Shown here: positions 1 to 10,234 of the stretch, piece by piece | How the letters are laid out: every line of letters starts with the position of its first letter | How positions within the stretch are numbered: the stretch's first letter is position 1 | Assembly: GCA_013407085.1 (NCBI GenBank) | Contig: JACCGJ010024173.1 | Coordinates: forward strand, 1 to 64,000 | Direction: 5' to 3' | Source: Atriophallophorus winterbourni | Lineage: Eukaryota; Platyhelminthes; Trematoda; Plagiorchiida; Microphallidae | DNA: 64,000 nt | Translations under genes and position numbers: made by a program | The notes under the pieces: model-generated | What the model saw: the letters and a program-made list of their open reading frames with translations, nothing else | Database searches by the model: none | Told to the model about the DNA's origin: nothing

Positions 1-94
1 AATCGTGCTAAGTAAACTGTGGTTTCTCCAGATTGATTTGTTTATTTATTCATATTCAAAGATAGTCTTTCGTGATCGCTAGCTTCTTCTTGGG

Positions 95-1126
95 TTAATA
101 GTCAATAGTCAATAGTTTTATTGTGGTAATAAAAGCTGATAGCTTGTAAGAAACCACTGGGTGGTGTGTACAGAGGGTCGCACAAAGCGTGCTAAAAAGC
201 ATACATGATGAGATAAAAAACGGAGGCAAATAGGCCTTATAGCGGGCCATGTTCGCGTATAGCATACACCTTGATTGGACATTTGTGGCTTTTTATAGGG
301 AGAAGTGTCAGCCCAAGACACATTCACACCACGTCCTCCAGTGCACGACGGACTTGCGGACGGTTGCCTTGGCGTGAGAAACATTGATGCTTGCAAGCTG
401 GGGAGAAAAGACTGGAAAAATGTTAGTTATTTATGGATATGTGAGTGGTATGTAGTATAATGGGGTAGAACGGAATGGCGAAAGATAAACAAGTCATTTG
501 AAAGTTGATTGCCAAAGGTGTTCGTCTAGACGTTGCTTAAACGAAGACAGTGACTCAGCATGTACCACCTCCGGCGGGGGAGCGTTCCATACACGGCATA
601 TGCGAAGGGGTAGGAAATACCGTCGACTGTTCAATCGGCTGTTCTGATGAGCAATCTTGAGATTGTGCCCACGATGAGTACGTCGATTGGATAGAGGCAT
701 CAAGGACTTGCAAGGGTGGTGATTCTATGTGAGAATGCGAAAGGTCAAAAGCAAATCACCGCGGAGGAGTCGGTAGCGGATTGAGAAGAGGCCGCTATAC
801 TGCAGCCGTTCTTCGTAGGACATGTTTTGAAGGCCGTTGATAAGCTTTGTTGCTCGACGTTGTGGCTGTTCGAGGGCGTTCATGTCTTGTTGGAGCCACG
901 GATGCCACGCACTGACTGCATATTCGAGCGGGGGGCGGATGTAGGCGGACAGTAGCTGTGGGAAGAGTCGTCGGTCAAAGCGTCTGAAAAGGCGCCTCAG
1001 AAGACCAACACTGTGGTTTGCGGTTCTTGCAGCCTTGTTGCACTGGCTGGAGCAGCCCAAGTCGTGCTGTACGATGACGCCGAGGTCGCTTACCTGGTCC
1101 ACATGGCGCAAAAGTTCGTCCCCCAA
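95..1126 (-). mobile_element. CR1-like retrotransposon, 3' part of ORF2 and 3' tail
   Basis: This is a 5'-truncated non-LTR retrotransposon reading leftward. The 725-1126 frame carries the typical CR1 post-RT region: a DLGV start, then LEYAVSAWHPWLQQDMNALE, a QRRATKLI box and LRGDLLLTFRIL. After a frame change, 494-703 carries the usual CR1 C-terminus with RGHNLK, SRLNSRRYF, VWNAPPPEVV and SFKQRLDEHL. The leftmost 95-120 bp hold short tandem CTATTGA/CTATTAA units, as expected of a CR1 3' tail, and resemble the end of the plus-strand copy near 8860. At least one frameshift separates the two frames, so it is inactive. The APE and RT domains are absent. The clade call is from family motifs and was not tested by phylogeny. 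Confidence 0.85.
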
Positions 1127-1139
1127 GTGATAAGCGTAA

Positions 1140-1690
1140 CGAACAGTGTCGAATGGTCAGAATGTGGCATTTTTCTGAGTTGAACGGTAAATTGTGTTCT
1201 AACTCTTGAGTGGCGCAGCAGTTTCAGTCTCATACTTCAAATTTTCAGTTCACTTATACAGACACAGGACAGTTAGTTGCTGATAAGCTTATCAAGCGTC
1301 GAAAAGTTCTTTCAGTAGAATTGTAGCGGTTGATCCATCGGAAAATTCACCATTAACAACGTACAATGAAAACGCTGTAATACTCTCCCCGGAGCGTTGG
1401 GATAGAATGAAATACTCCAAACAAAACGAGAATAATCCGCGTAGCTTGTACGATCAGCGGGCCACCTGACTGCAGGGCGTGATCGAGTTTTTTTTAACTG
1501 AATCAAAAGATAAGAAAGAGATTTCACATGGCTGGGTTGATTGAGTTGACTGAGCCACGCTGGGAACAACAGAGGTGGGAGGTGAGAGGAAAATTGTCAA
1601 CATCGATGGTATGCGTTCGGTAATGAACGTTTATTAGCAAATCCCACACGATAGACTTGTCAGAAAACAGACCACGTGAGCCACGTGAAT
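1140..1690. other. Unassigned sequence between CR1 and SINE-A
   Basis: I see no recognisable gene or repeat here. The open minus-strand frame at 1312-1569 (85 codons) has no family motif and no convincing splice signals, and I treat it as chance. The rightmost part lies against a degraded SINE-A copy. Confidence 0.4.
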
Positions 1691-1754
1691 AATCTATTCA
1701 AATTGTGTACATACATATTTATTTGCTGAAAATTTGTCATTTCTATTTTTATGC

Positions 1755-1905
1755 TCGTATCTATCTAGACCTGGGCAACCGGACAGTTTTTAGACCACCG
1801 GTGTGGCCTAACCATGTCTGGTTCTGTGCAATCAGACATTATCTCATTCCATGCTCGGTCTCCGGATTTAAGGCATTTTGCCTGGATCAGGCTTGCGATT
1901 TCATT
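1755..1905 (+). repeat. SINE-A copy, degraded
   Basis: It has the family core ATCTATCTAGACCTGGGCAA near the start and TTTGCCTGGATCAGGCTTG near the end, separated by diverged sequence. The same two blocks occur in better copies at 9.6 kb and 36.3 kb. It has no coding capacity. The 1906-2330 stretch to its right shows nothing I can name. Confidence 0.6.
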
Positions 1906-2336
1906 GATTGCGAAAGCCCTGACCGCTCGAACCGGTTTTCATATTTCACTATAAATATCTCATCCGGAAGCGCACATCACATGTTAACAAACATTGTGAG
2001 AGCGTGAAACGCCGTAGTAGATTGTGATCTCCATGCTTTAGATGGCTTACAGCCGGGCCACTAGGTCATGAGTATTTCATGAAAGGGAAAGACTCCCGCA
2101 GTTCGTCTCATTGGGCTCCTGAAAATATGAATCTTTCCATATTAATCTACAATAAAAAATTGACCAGGTTTAAAGATTTTAATAGCGATTGGCCTAACCC
2201 ACCATCATTGCCAAGTTAAGCACATTGTACTTTTGCGTGGTGTTTTCAGTTTCATTGCATTGTTCACGCTCTGTCAAAATCTCACTTCTATATTTTGCTA
2301 ATCTCTGATTTCGCTTTCAATTTAAAGCAATATACC

Positions 2337-2580
2337 CATTTCATTATGGTATGAAAGCACAAGCCTGATCCAGGCAAAGTGCCGCAAAGTCAGATACTGC
2401 ACATGGGCTAACATACTGTCAGGTTGCCCAGGCCTAGACATATGAGGAAGAAAAAGAACAGGAAATGGTAGTGAGACTCCAGCCTGTTTCAGCATGCAGC
2501 TCACTACCTCTGGCCAATCAATTTAGCACGGTTGTAGCCGCACAGCACAAAGTACTGCACGATTGCAGCACATGGTTCCA
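2337..2580 (-). mobile_element. SINE-A copy, near full length
   Basis: On the minus strand this copy reads as a head (CAATCGTGCAGTACTTTGTGCTGTGCGG region), the AAATTGATTGGCC block, GAGCTGCATGCTGAAACAGG, a T-rich stretch, then the CCTGGGCAACCTGACAGTAT block and a terminus in CTTTCATACCA. The same order is seen at 9612-9842 (+), 22372-22580 (-) and 36287-36510 (+). It has no open frame. It abuts repeat B head to tail at about 2581. The family is not named here because I could not match it to a known SINE. Confidence 0.8.
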
Positions 2581-2582
2581 AG

Positions 2583-3165
2583 GGTTGTCATAGCCGGGGG
2601 TGGCAGTGGGGATAAGCTCCCACTGTTTATAAAATGCTCCCATATGGCATGCGTCTCAAATAGCCTCTGACAACCAAGTCCAGCTTCTTGGCCATGACAC
2701 GAGTGGCTCTCCGAGCCAGGCGGAACTGCGTTCTACCAACAGGAGAGGGGCGAGGCGAGGTGTGACTGGGCGGACTGAAAACCAGTTTGCTTCGGGCAGA
2801 GAGCTCGTTAGCCTGGGAGGGCATTCATCTAAGGGAAGAAAAACCCCGATTTTTAACGACCGATTGCCTTGTTTGGGAACCCGGATCGCGGGAAAGGTTC
2901 TAGAGAAAAACCAGAGGAAAAACCTGGAAAAAGCGTATGGTGGGACCCCACCTTTCGGGCAACTAAGCTGCCTTGGCAGGTCGCACTTGGTTGTGCAAAG
3001 GCTAGAGAAGCTGACTTGAACAAACGCCGAGTGGTGCTGGGGACGCCGCTTTGTACCCAAATTCCCAAGAATCTTCTTTGAAGCCGACTCATCCTCCAGG
3101 AGGAGATAGTCGCACAAAGTAAAGTAAGTACGATTGCACATCCGTGCATATTGCGCATCATTACT
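2583..3165 (-). mobile_element. Repeat B copy (about 0.55 kb interspersed element)
   Basis: It is the reverse complement of most of 19205-19770. Shared blocks include TGTGCGACTA(C/T)CTCCTCCTGGAGG, CACAACCAAGTGCGACCTG, the CCCGCAAGGCAG-type block, CTGCCCGAAGCAAACTGG and GGGAGCTTATCCCCACTG. A third, diverged copy lies at 10235-10705. Several short frames are open on both strands because the element is relatively GC-rich, but none matches a protein family. Its head contains GCACGGATGTGCAATCGTAC, the same head module as SINE-A. Confidence 0.75.
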
Positions 3166-3204
3166 AGAATAAAACTATTTCCACTTTATATACCCACATA
3201 TATC

Positions 3205-3540
3205 TATTTAAAAAATCCATCGCGCTGAGAGTGGACCTTAACGTGGTGCGATGGTTTGTGTACCTCTATGACCCATTGAGCTATGCTGGGTGGTGCTCTC
3301 CGAGCACCTTCAGAGTCACTCATACCAGGAAGGTCAATGGATAAAGGTCAGGCGAACACGGTCTCAACCTAACCCGCTGCCTTGTGGGTCAGGCTTTTCA
3401 GCCAAAGGCCTTGGTCGAGAACCCTAATTGTTCTCCTATCTAGGCATGGGCGACCTGGCAGTATCTCAGCCCGCATGCAACCATGACCATGACTATTACT
3501 ACGAAACCCAATTCCATAGTGCATCGGCCGTCGCGCACGA
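3205..3540 (+). repeat. 5' leader region of RTE-like element
   Basis: Non-coding sequence directly upstream of the RTE endonuclease region. A diverged second copy occurs at 11145-11345, sharing CACTCATAC, TCAATGGATA, AGGTCAGGCG, AACCCGCTGCC and TAGGCATGGGYGACYTGGCAG. The last block is close to the SINE-A core GTCTAGGCCTGGGCAACCTG, so a module is shared between this leader and SINE-A. The true 5' end of the element is not clear. Confidence 0.5.
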
Positions 3541-3929
3541 TAAACAGGGTCGCCTTACCTGCTGCATACAGCAGGGCGGGTAAGTGAAAACAAGCTACTG
3601 CTGGCCCTACTCTTCAAACGGTTTCCGACCCTTCCCCTCCCCCATCCACTCTTAACATCCCTCCATATGCCAATCCCAACTATAGAAAAGACCGCGCTGA
3701 ACATGTTGGAACATTTCCTGTTCGCGAATTTACAGATCACTTTCTGAAACCACGGACCTCTGCTCACATCGAATGTCAGAACTCTCAGACAAATAGGCCA
3801 GCAAGCTGCATTGGCTCTTACCTTAGATAGTCTATCTATTGATGTTTGCTGTTTATCGGAAACGCGCTTATATGATCCGTCTATAATAACTGAACTTACT
3901 GCCCCAACCTTTCAACTCGTTACTTTTTG

Positions 3930-4620
3930 CGCTGCTCTGGTGATTCTGTAGCTGCCATTTCAGGACAGGCAGGTGTTGGTATAGTGCTGAATTCGCGTGC
4001 CGAATCCTGTTAAATCGATTCCTTGCAATAGCAGAATGTGCGCAGTTAGACTATCACCATTAATATTAGACCAAACTCAAAATCTTCTAATCAGAATGCT
4101 TGTTTATTGTAGCAACTTACGCTCCGACTAACACCAATTCCGATGACGAGAAGAACGCCTTCTACGACTATCTTTATGCTCTTTTACGACGGGCAAAAAG
4201 CTCAGATATCGTTGTCTTAGCGGGAAATATGAATGCCTGACTGGATCGCTTAGATGCATCTGAATCACAATTAGGTGGCATGTTAGGTCTTGAAGGCCAG
4301 CGCACAGATAACGGTGAACGGTTTAGACAATTCTGTGCACAATCTCGATTATTCATTAGCAGCACCTCCTTTCGCCATAAAAGATGTCAATGTGCCACAT
4401 GGCGCTCGCCGGATGGAAGCCAACCTTCGGCCCAAATCGACCATATCGCCATAAGTAATCGCTGGAGAGGTTGCATTGAGGATTGCCGCTCCTTTTGGAA
4501 TACCTACATAGTTCAGATCATGCTCTTGTGCGATGTAGGTTCTCGTTAAAGTTCTCCGGTACGAAGCCTTCGAATGGGAAACGCATTGTGGTCGAAAAAT
4601 TCTCTCTGCCTGCAGTTCAA
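3930..4620 (+). pseudogene. RTE APE-type endonuclease domain, frameshifted
   Basis: The domain is spread over several frames. In order I see GVGIVLNSR, VATYAPTNTNSDDEKNAFYD, SSDIVVLAGN followed by a change where AGDMN/AGDFN is normal, LGGMLGLEGQRTDNGERFRQ, WRSPDGSQPSAQIDHI and finally SSDHALVRCRFSLKFSG. APE endonucleases cut target DNA using acidic residues and a terminal SDH motif. The SDH is kept here, but frame breaks and internal stops interrupt the domain. Confidence 0.75.
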
Positions 4621-4702
4621 GACATTTATAGGACCACCTTGAGTAACTCACTCCCAGTTGCTCCGTGTGCAACTGCCGATGAAAGGTGGAACAAAATAGT
4701 TG

Positions 4703-5914
4703 GGATTATTCGAACCGCCGCAATAACAGCCTGTGAGACTACACAATCAACCCAAAAGTCCCACTGGATTTCACAACGCTCTATAGAAATTCTTCACCAG
4801 CGATGCCAAATACCGCACGGTCCTGGGCACAATGCAGAGCGTAGACGCGTGAGGAATGAACTCAGACGGAGCTTAAGACTAGACAGAGAAAAGTGGTGGC
4901 TAAATAAGGTCGAAGAAATGGAAATAGCAAATAATGCGGGTAACGTGCGAAAACTCTTCCAACTTATTCGATCGACCGGGTCTACGAAAAAAGGAGTGAG
5001 TGAGACTATCGCTGAAATAGACGGTACTCTTATCACTAATAAAAATCGCCGCCTCTCACGCTGGGCCGAACATTTTGAAGAACAATTCAGCTGGTCGCCT
5101 GCAACAGAATCATTCCCTCACTTGAAGCAGTGTGATCCTTGGCCTGTTAGCGTAGATCCCCCTAACGATTTAGAAATTAAAGCATGTATCGAATCCATGA
5201 AACGATTCAAAGCTGCTGGCCCCGATGACATACCGCCTGTTTTGTTCAAAGAAGGTGGCCAAGTCCTAATCAGCACATTAGGAGATCTCCTCCGTGAAGT
5301 GTGGATGTCAGAATCCGTCCCTCCGAGTTGGGGCGAATCAGTTATCATACCTATATTTAAAAAAGGTGTGCGAAGCTCATGCTCTAATCACCGTGGGATA
5401 AGTCTCACTCCCATCATTACGAGATTATTAGCGTCCATATGCCTTCGAAGATTAACATCGCATAGGGAATCACATATCCGAGAGCAGCAAGCTGGCTTCC
5501 GACCTGGATGAGGCTGTGTCGACCATATTTTTACTCTTCGACGGATCTTAGCACTGCAGCACACCTATCGACAGCCGACAATATCCATCTTTTTAGACTT
5601 CAAAGGAGCATTTGATTCAGTCGATCGAAATGTCCTGTTTAACACCTTGCTGTACAAAGGCGTTCCACAAAAGTACGTCAACATACTACGTGCACTTTAT
5701 GCACGTACATCCGGTTGCGTTAAGGTTTACAACGAACTTTCTCCCAAATTCCACACTACTAGTGGCGTCCGACAAGGATGTCCGATTTCTCCGTTTTTGT
5801 TCAATTTTGTAATTGATGCTATCTTGGAATTATGCAGCGACAGTGCTCCAGCCTTAGGAGTTCACATAATGCCAGGCGTCAAGCTTCTCGACTTGGACTA
5901 TGCTGATTATATAG
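4703..5914 (+). pseudogene. RTE reverse transcriptase block, first copy of tandem duplication
   Basis: Begins in the pre-RT linker (AAITACETTQ) and runs through KAAGPDDIPPVLFKEGG, SVIIPIFKKG, NHRGISLTP, REQQAGFRPG, a TGA stop, then FKGAFDSVDRN, GVRQGCPISPF and LDLDYAD followed by Tyr. The catalytic motif C is normally YADD, so the second Asp is lost. The block is repeated at 5918-7125 with an offset of 1215 bp (1211 after a 4-bp deletion) and only scattered base differences. The joined frame reads straight from YADY into the second copy. Confidence 0.85.
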
Positions 5915-5917
5915 CTA

Positions 5918-7125
5918 GGATTATGCGAGCCGCCGCAATAACAGCCTGTGAGACTACACAATCAACCCCAAAGTACCACTGGATTTCACAACGCTCTATA
6001 GAAATTCTTCACCAGCGATGCCAAATACCGCACGGTCCTGGGCACAATGCAGAGCGTAGACGCGTGAGGAATGAACTCAGACGGAGCTTAAGACTAGACA
6101 GAGAAAAGTGGTGGCTAAATAAGGTCGAAGAAATGGAAATAGCAAATAATGCGGGTAACGTGCGAAAACTCTTCCAACTTATTCGATCGACCGGGTCTAC
6201 GAAAAAAGGAGTGAGTGAGACTATCGCTGAAATAGACGGTACTCTTATCACTAATAAAAATCGCCGCCTCTCACGCTGGGCCGAACATTTTGAAGAACAG
6301 TTCAGCTGGTCGCCTGCAACAGAATCATTCCCTCACTTGAAGCAGTGTGATCCTTGGCCTGTTAGCGTAGATCCCCCTAACGATTTAGAAATTAAAGCAT
6401 GTATCGAATCCATGAAACGATTCAAAGCCGCTTGCCCCGATGACATACCGCCTGTTTTGTTCAAAGAAGGTGGCCAAGTCCTAATCAGCACATTAGGCAA
6501 TCTCCTCCGTGAAGTTTGGTTGTCAGAATCCGTCCCTCCGAGTTGGGGCGAATCGGTTATCATACCTATATTTAAAAAAGGTGTGCGAAGCTCATGCTCT
6601 AATCACCGGTAAGTCTCACTCCCATCATTACGAGATTATTAGCGTCCATATGCCTTCGAAGATTAACATCGCATAGGGAATCACATATCCGAGAGCAGCA
6701 AGCTGGCTTCCGACCTGGATGAGGCTGTGTCGACCATATTTTTACTCTTCGACGGATCTTAGAACTGCAGCACACCTATCGACAGCCGAAAATATCCATC
6801 TTTTTAGACTTCAAAGGAGCATTTGATTCAGTCGATCGAAATGTCCTGTTTAACACCTTGCTGTGCAAAGGCGTTCCACAAAAGTACGTCAACATACTAC
6901 GTGCACTTTATGCACGTACATCCGGTTGCGTTAAGGTTTACAACGAACTTTCTCCTAAATTCCACACTACTAGTGGCGTCCGACAAGGATGTCCGATTTC
7001 TCCGTTTTTGTTCAATTTCGTAATTGATGCTATCTTGGAATTATGCAGCGACGGTGCTCCAGCCTTAGGAGTTCACATAATGCCAGGCGTCAAGCTTCTC
7101 GACTTGGACTATGCTGATCATATAG
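5918..7125 (+). pseudogene. RTE reverse transcriptase block, second copy of tandem duplication
   Basis: Near-identical repeat of 4703-5914. It keeps the same in-frame TGA after GFRPG, which places that mutation before the duplication. A 4-bp deletion at about 6609 after SNHR shifts the frame. Motif C reads YADH here, whereas the first copy reads YADY, so the second catalytic Asp was lost or altered differently in the two copies. The junction at 5914-5918 has only a few bases of possible homology. Confidence 0.85.
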
Positions 7126-7949
7126 TTCAGCTCTTCGGTTCGTACAAAGATGCACAGGCGATACTGAACAAGCTATCTAGGATTGTGCCCGAATTTGGAA
7201 TGTGTTTTGCGCCCTCTAAGTGCAGTGTTCTGCTGCAGGACATCGACTTATCAAACAGCACTTTATTACTTGACAATCAGGCGCTTGAAATTGTAGATCG
7301 TTTTACGTATCTCGGTAGTTGTATCAATAATTCTGCATCGTTAGATGACGAGGTCTCGACACGCATTTCTAAAGCGACCGTAGCATTCCGCAACCTAGGT
7401 CACCTCTGGCGTCAGAAAGGACTGTCTCTGTTACTCAAGGGTAGAGTCTATAAAGCGACAGTTCGGGCTGTGTTACTGTATCGGTGCGAAACCTGGACCG
7501 TACATAAAGAACACATTCAGCGTCTCCAAATATTTGACAACCGATGTCTCCGCAACATTCTAGGAGTTAGTTGTTACAATCGCATACGCACCGATGCTCT
7601 CCGAAATAAGTTGTTCGGTAGTAATGTTGATATAGAGAAGCAAATCAACCTGCATAGGTTACGCTGGTTGGGCCACGTTTTACGGATGCCGGACCACCGA
7701 CTTCCGAAACAGATTCTTTTTGCGACACCACATCCAGATTGGCGTAAATCTCGGGGTGGCCAAACCGTACCATGGCATAAGCAGTTAAAAACCCTTACTA
7801 GTAACCTTTCCAAAGTCGGCGCAGCGCGTCTTCCAGGCTGGTGCCCCCGCGATCAGATATCGCAGTGGTTAGTTACGCTTCAGGATATGTCCAGAAACCG
7901 TATTCAATGGCGGTCTTGCACTAAGCGTCTTCTTGGAGTGTTTGCTTAA
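7126..7949 (+). pseudogene. RTE C-terminal region after RT
   Basis: Continues the frame that opens at 6858 and stops at 7949. It includes a thumb-like segment (YKDAQAILNKLSRIVPEFGM), TYLGSCINN with SLDDEVSTRISKA, KATVRAVLLYRCETW and the C-terminal RLRWLGHVLRMPDHRLP block. It is the longest intact frame of the element (363 codons from 6858). An antisense version lies at about 14.15-14.8 kb and a very faint one at about 17.75-17.95 kb. Confidence 0.85.
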
Positions 7950-8250
7950 CCTTGTATGTTGTCAAGCGGAGTGACGAGAAAAGCTTGTTATGATGCATGA
8001 CAGTGAAAGCCGCAAGGAAGCTGCCATGCTGATGTCGCTCTACTCGTTCACGAAACTTGTTTGAATGTATGTTCCATTCGAGGTGTAGGCACCTCTACCC
8101 CGTTTGTTTGTGCTTACTCTTTTATAGAACCCGTAGCAATTTAAGTCCCACCCTTCCCCATCTTTTAGGATTTCACTTTTTCATGGTTGTGTGGCAGTTA
8201 AGCATTCGGTACGCGCTACCGGTGTAATGCTGTCTGTGATGATGATGAGA
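7950..8250 (+). repeat. RTE 3' UTR and tail
   Basis: Non-coding 3' end, recognised because its reverse complement recurs at 13838-14140 (the blocks around CATGGTTGTGTGGCAGTTAAGCATTCGG and the ACCGGTGTAATGC run). It ends in a short GATGATGATGA run, as RTE tails often do. The CR1-like tail begins within a few bases on its right. Confidence 0.7.
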
Positions 8251-8254
8251 GATT

Positions 8255-8880
8255 ACGCTGTTTAAACACATACTCCGTTACGTACCGTCTTCTCCGTGGA
8301 GACATGATACTTACAAACCGGATACTGAGCGACCCCCCCATCCGTGCAGCTCCCTGCTCGTCCCATCCATCAGCACAAATCTCCGAGGACATGGACTTAA
8401 ATTGCTACATCAGCAAAGCCGACTTGAATGTCGCCGCAGGTTTTTCTCGGTGCGAGTCTGCAGTCCATGGAATGCTCTTCCATGCAAGCTTTTTGAATCC
8501 GCTTCTTTCGGTTCTTTCAAAGGTCTCCTCGATTCCCACCTCCATGAAATCTCCCACTCCCAAGACACTAATACCCCCTCGTGGCAACGTTTCATTGCTC
8601 TTCCAGATCCCAGTATCGGAAGTCCAAGCGCACACAGTCTCAGCTGACCGGAGGATGTGGTGGGTAGCGGTGTCTCGGGTTGACGCCCTACCTGTCCAAA
8701 TGCCACAAAAATCCACTGATGGTGCAGGCTAACGCGAATGTGGCCCGCTATAAGGCCTTGGAAACTCGAACATTTTACTATTCATTTTTTTTCGACCCAC
8801 CGCACAATCCACCCTGCGGTTTGTACAAGCTCCCCGCTTTTTATACCGTAATAAACTATTAACTATTCCGATTGCTCTCA
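8255..8880 (+). mobile_element. CR1-like 3' end
   Basis: Starts abruptly in the post-RT region (TYRLLRGDMILTNRILSD, frameshifted), followed by RGHGLKLLHQQSRLECRRRFF, PWNALPCKLFESASF and FKGLLDSHL. It then has a 3' UTR with ATGTGGCCCGCTATAAGG and CGCACAATCCACC, and ends in the AATAAACTATTAACTATT tail. It belongs with the copy at 95-1126. It is 5'-truncated and joined closely to the RTE 3' end. Confidence 0.8.
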
Positions 8881-9360
8881 TGCCAGAAGAAATTCGTGAA
8901 GATATTGTTTGAAGCGATCGACTCTCTTCTGTGGCATACCACCAAAAATATCTGAATGATCGATTAGCGACAGCCACAATTTTTACTGTGCAAACTGAAC
9001 TGAACTGAACGCTATTAGTTTTGAATCCGAGCCTAATACTTTAGCATCCGAGCCGTTAACGCTTTCTTTCAGTGAAAGTTTTATTGTCAATTGTAATAGG
9101 TGAGTTCAAAAACGAGCTGGACGAACGATGAGACTTTTACTTTCTGTAACATTACTTGTACGACACAGTCTCTTATTTTCTTGATGGAACCGAGAGAGCC
9201 ATTCTCGTGTAGGCTTCATCACTGACTTCTCCTGAACGATAGATCTACCCAAACAGGATGTCTCAATGGAAGCAACCAGATTGTCTAATCATTGTCTACC
9301 GAACTTATAGGATTGCAAGTGTGCCTTGAACTTCACCTCTAATCCAAACAACACCCCTAT
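8881..9360. other. Unassigned intergenic sequence
   Basis: I find no gene, splice-bounded exon or recognised repeat. The open minus-strand frame at 8729-8977 overlaps the CR1 tail and has no family features. Confidence 0.4.
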
Positions 9361-9365
9361 TCAAT

Positions 9366-9611
9366 AGTTTATTACGGTTTAAGAAGCTAAAAACCTGTAC
9401 AAACCGCATGGTAGATTGAGCGGTCTACTAGAGACAGACGCCCATCCTGTCCAAATGAAACAATAAATCCATTGATGGTATGAAAGCACAAGCCTGATCC
9501 AGGCAAAGTGCAGGCTAAACACGAATGTGGCCCACTATAAGGCTTTGGAACATGAAACATTTCTTTCTTTGCTTTTTCGGCCCACCGCTCAATCTACCAT
9601 GCGGTTTGTAC
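9366..9611. repeat. CR1 3' end fragments in inverted arrangement
   Basis: 9366-9425 is a CR1 3' tail on the minus strand (rising from TTTATTACGG to the GCATGGTAGATTGAGCGG block). 9426-9611 is the same region on the plus strand (CATCCTGTCCAAATG, ATGTGGCCCACTATAAGG, CGCTCAATCTACCATGCGG). The two arms form a roughly 30-bp inverted repeat around a 150-bp centre. A 29-bp SINE-A end is inserted at 9480-9508, and a SINE-A head follows directly at 9612. Confidence 0.65.
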
Positions 9612-9842
9612 ACGGATGTGCAATGTGCAATCGTGCAGTACCTCGTGCTTTGCGGCTAACCGTGCTAAATTGATTGGCCAGAGGTAGTGAGCTGCATGCT
9701 GAAACAGGCTGGAGTCTCACTATCATTTCCTGTTCTTTTTTCTTCCTCATATCTGTCTGGGCCTGGGCAACCTGACAGTATCTTAGCCCACGTGCAGTCT
9801 CTGACTGTGCGGCACTTTGCCTGGATCAGGCTTGTGCTTTAC
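9612..9842 (+). mobile_element. SINE-A copy, near full length
   Basis: Begins with CACGGATGTGCAATGTGCAATCG-type head sequence, then GTGCTAAATTGATTGGCC, GAGCTGCATGCTGAAACAGG, a T-rich stretch, CCTGGGCAACCTGACAGTAT, TTTGCCTGGATCAGGCTTG and a terminus at TGCTTTACC. It is followed immediately by a second partial copy. Confidence 0.8.
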
Positions 9843-9950
9843 CACCTGGGCAACCTGGCGGTATCTTATCCCATGTGAAGTCTCTGACTGTGCGGCACTT
9901 TGCCTGGACCAGGATTGTGATTTCATACATACATACATACGTACGTCGGT
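9843..9950 (+). repeat. Partial tandem SINE-A unit with CATA tail
   Basis: Repeats only the second half of SINE-A (CTGGGCAACCTGGCGGTATC through TTTGCCTGGACCAGG) directly behind the previous copy and ends in (CATA)n and ACGTACG sequence. It may be a duplication of the 3' half or a second truncated insertion. Confidence 0.65.
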
Positions 9951-9979
9951 AGGTGTACCTCAGATTGATAAGCAATATC

Positions 9980-10042
9980 TATTAATAATAATAACAATAA
10001 TAATAATAATAATAACAATAACAACAATAATAATAATAATAT
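9980..10042. repeat. AAT/AAC trinucleotide microsatellite
   Basis: Imperfect run of AATAATAAC-type triplets. The Leu-, Ile- and Thr-rich frames across it are an artefact of the repeat. Confidence 0.85.
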
Positions 10043-10234
10043 CCACATGTTCCAACATTCTTTGTAAAAGTCCTTACGTATATTTATGGCTCCAACAGTA
10101 TCTCCGGCTTTTGCTTTCATACATGGCTCCAACTTGCTTGCTTTTAACCGTAGCCACTGGGAGGTCCAAGAGGGCGTTGCGTCACTAAAACACCGTACCA
10201 TCAAGCTGATTGTTAGTCTGAGACATGTTCATGA

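Larger units (their letters stand above)
3541..8250 (+). mobile_element. RTE-like non-LTR retrotransposon, degraded, with internal duplication
   Basis: The order is endonuclease, reverse transcriptase (RT), a second RT block from tandem duplication, then the C-terminal region and a 3' UTR ending near 8248 in a TGATGATGA-type tail. Endonuclease fragments carry QIDHIAI and SDHALVRC. The RT carries FKGAFDSVDRN, SGVRQGCPISPFLFNF and LDLDYAD. The C-terminal part carries TYLGSCINN, CETWTV and RLRWLGHVLRMP, typical of RTE-type elements. Frameshifts in the endonuclease, a TGA after GFRPG in both RT copies and a changed RT motif C show that it cannot be active. An antisense relative occupies 13838-16870. 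The clade (RTE) is my reading of the motifs. Confidence 0.85.

Noticed and set aside
2656..3161. Overlapping frames of 85-161 codons on both strands
   Set aside because: They lie in repeat B, which recurs at 10.2 and 19.2 kb. The frames are not conserved between copies.
4794..5036. Minus-strand frame repeated identically at 6009-6251
   Set aside because: It is the shadow of the duplicated RTE linker on the other strand.
9923..10204. Leucine-rich frame suggesting a membrane protein
   Set aside because: The leucines come from the AAT/AAC repeat. The remaining codons show no family.
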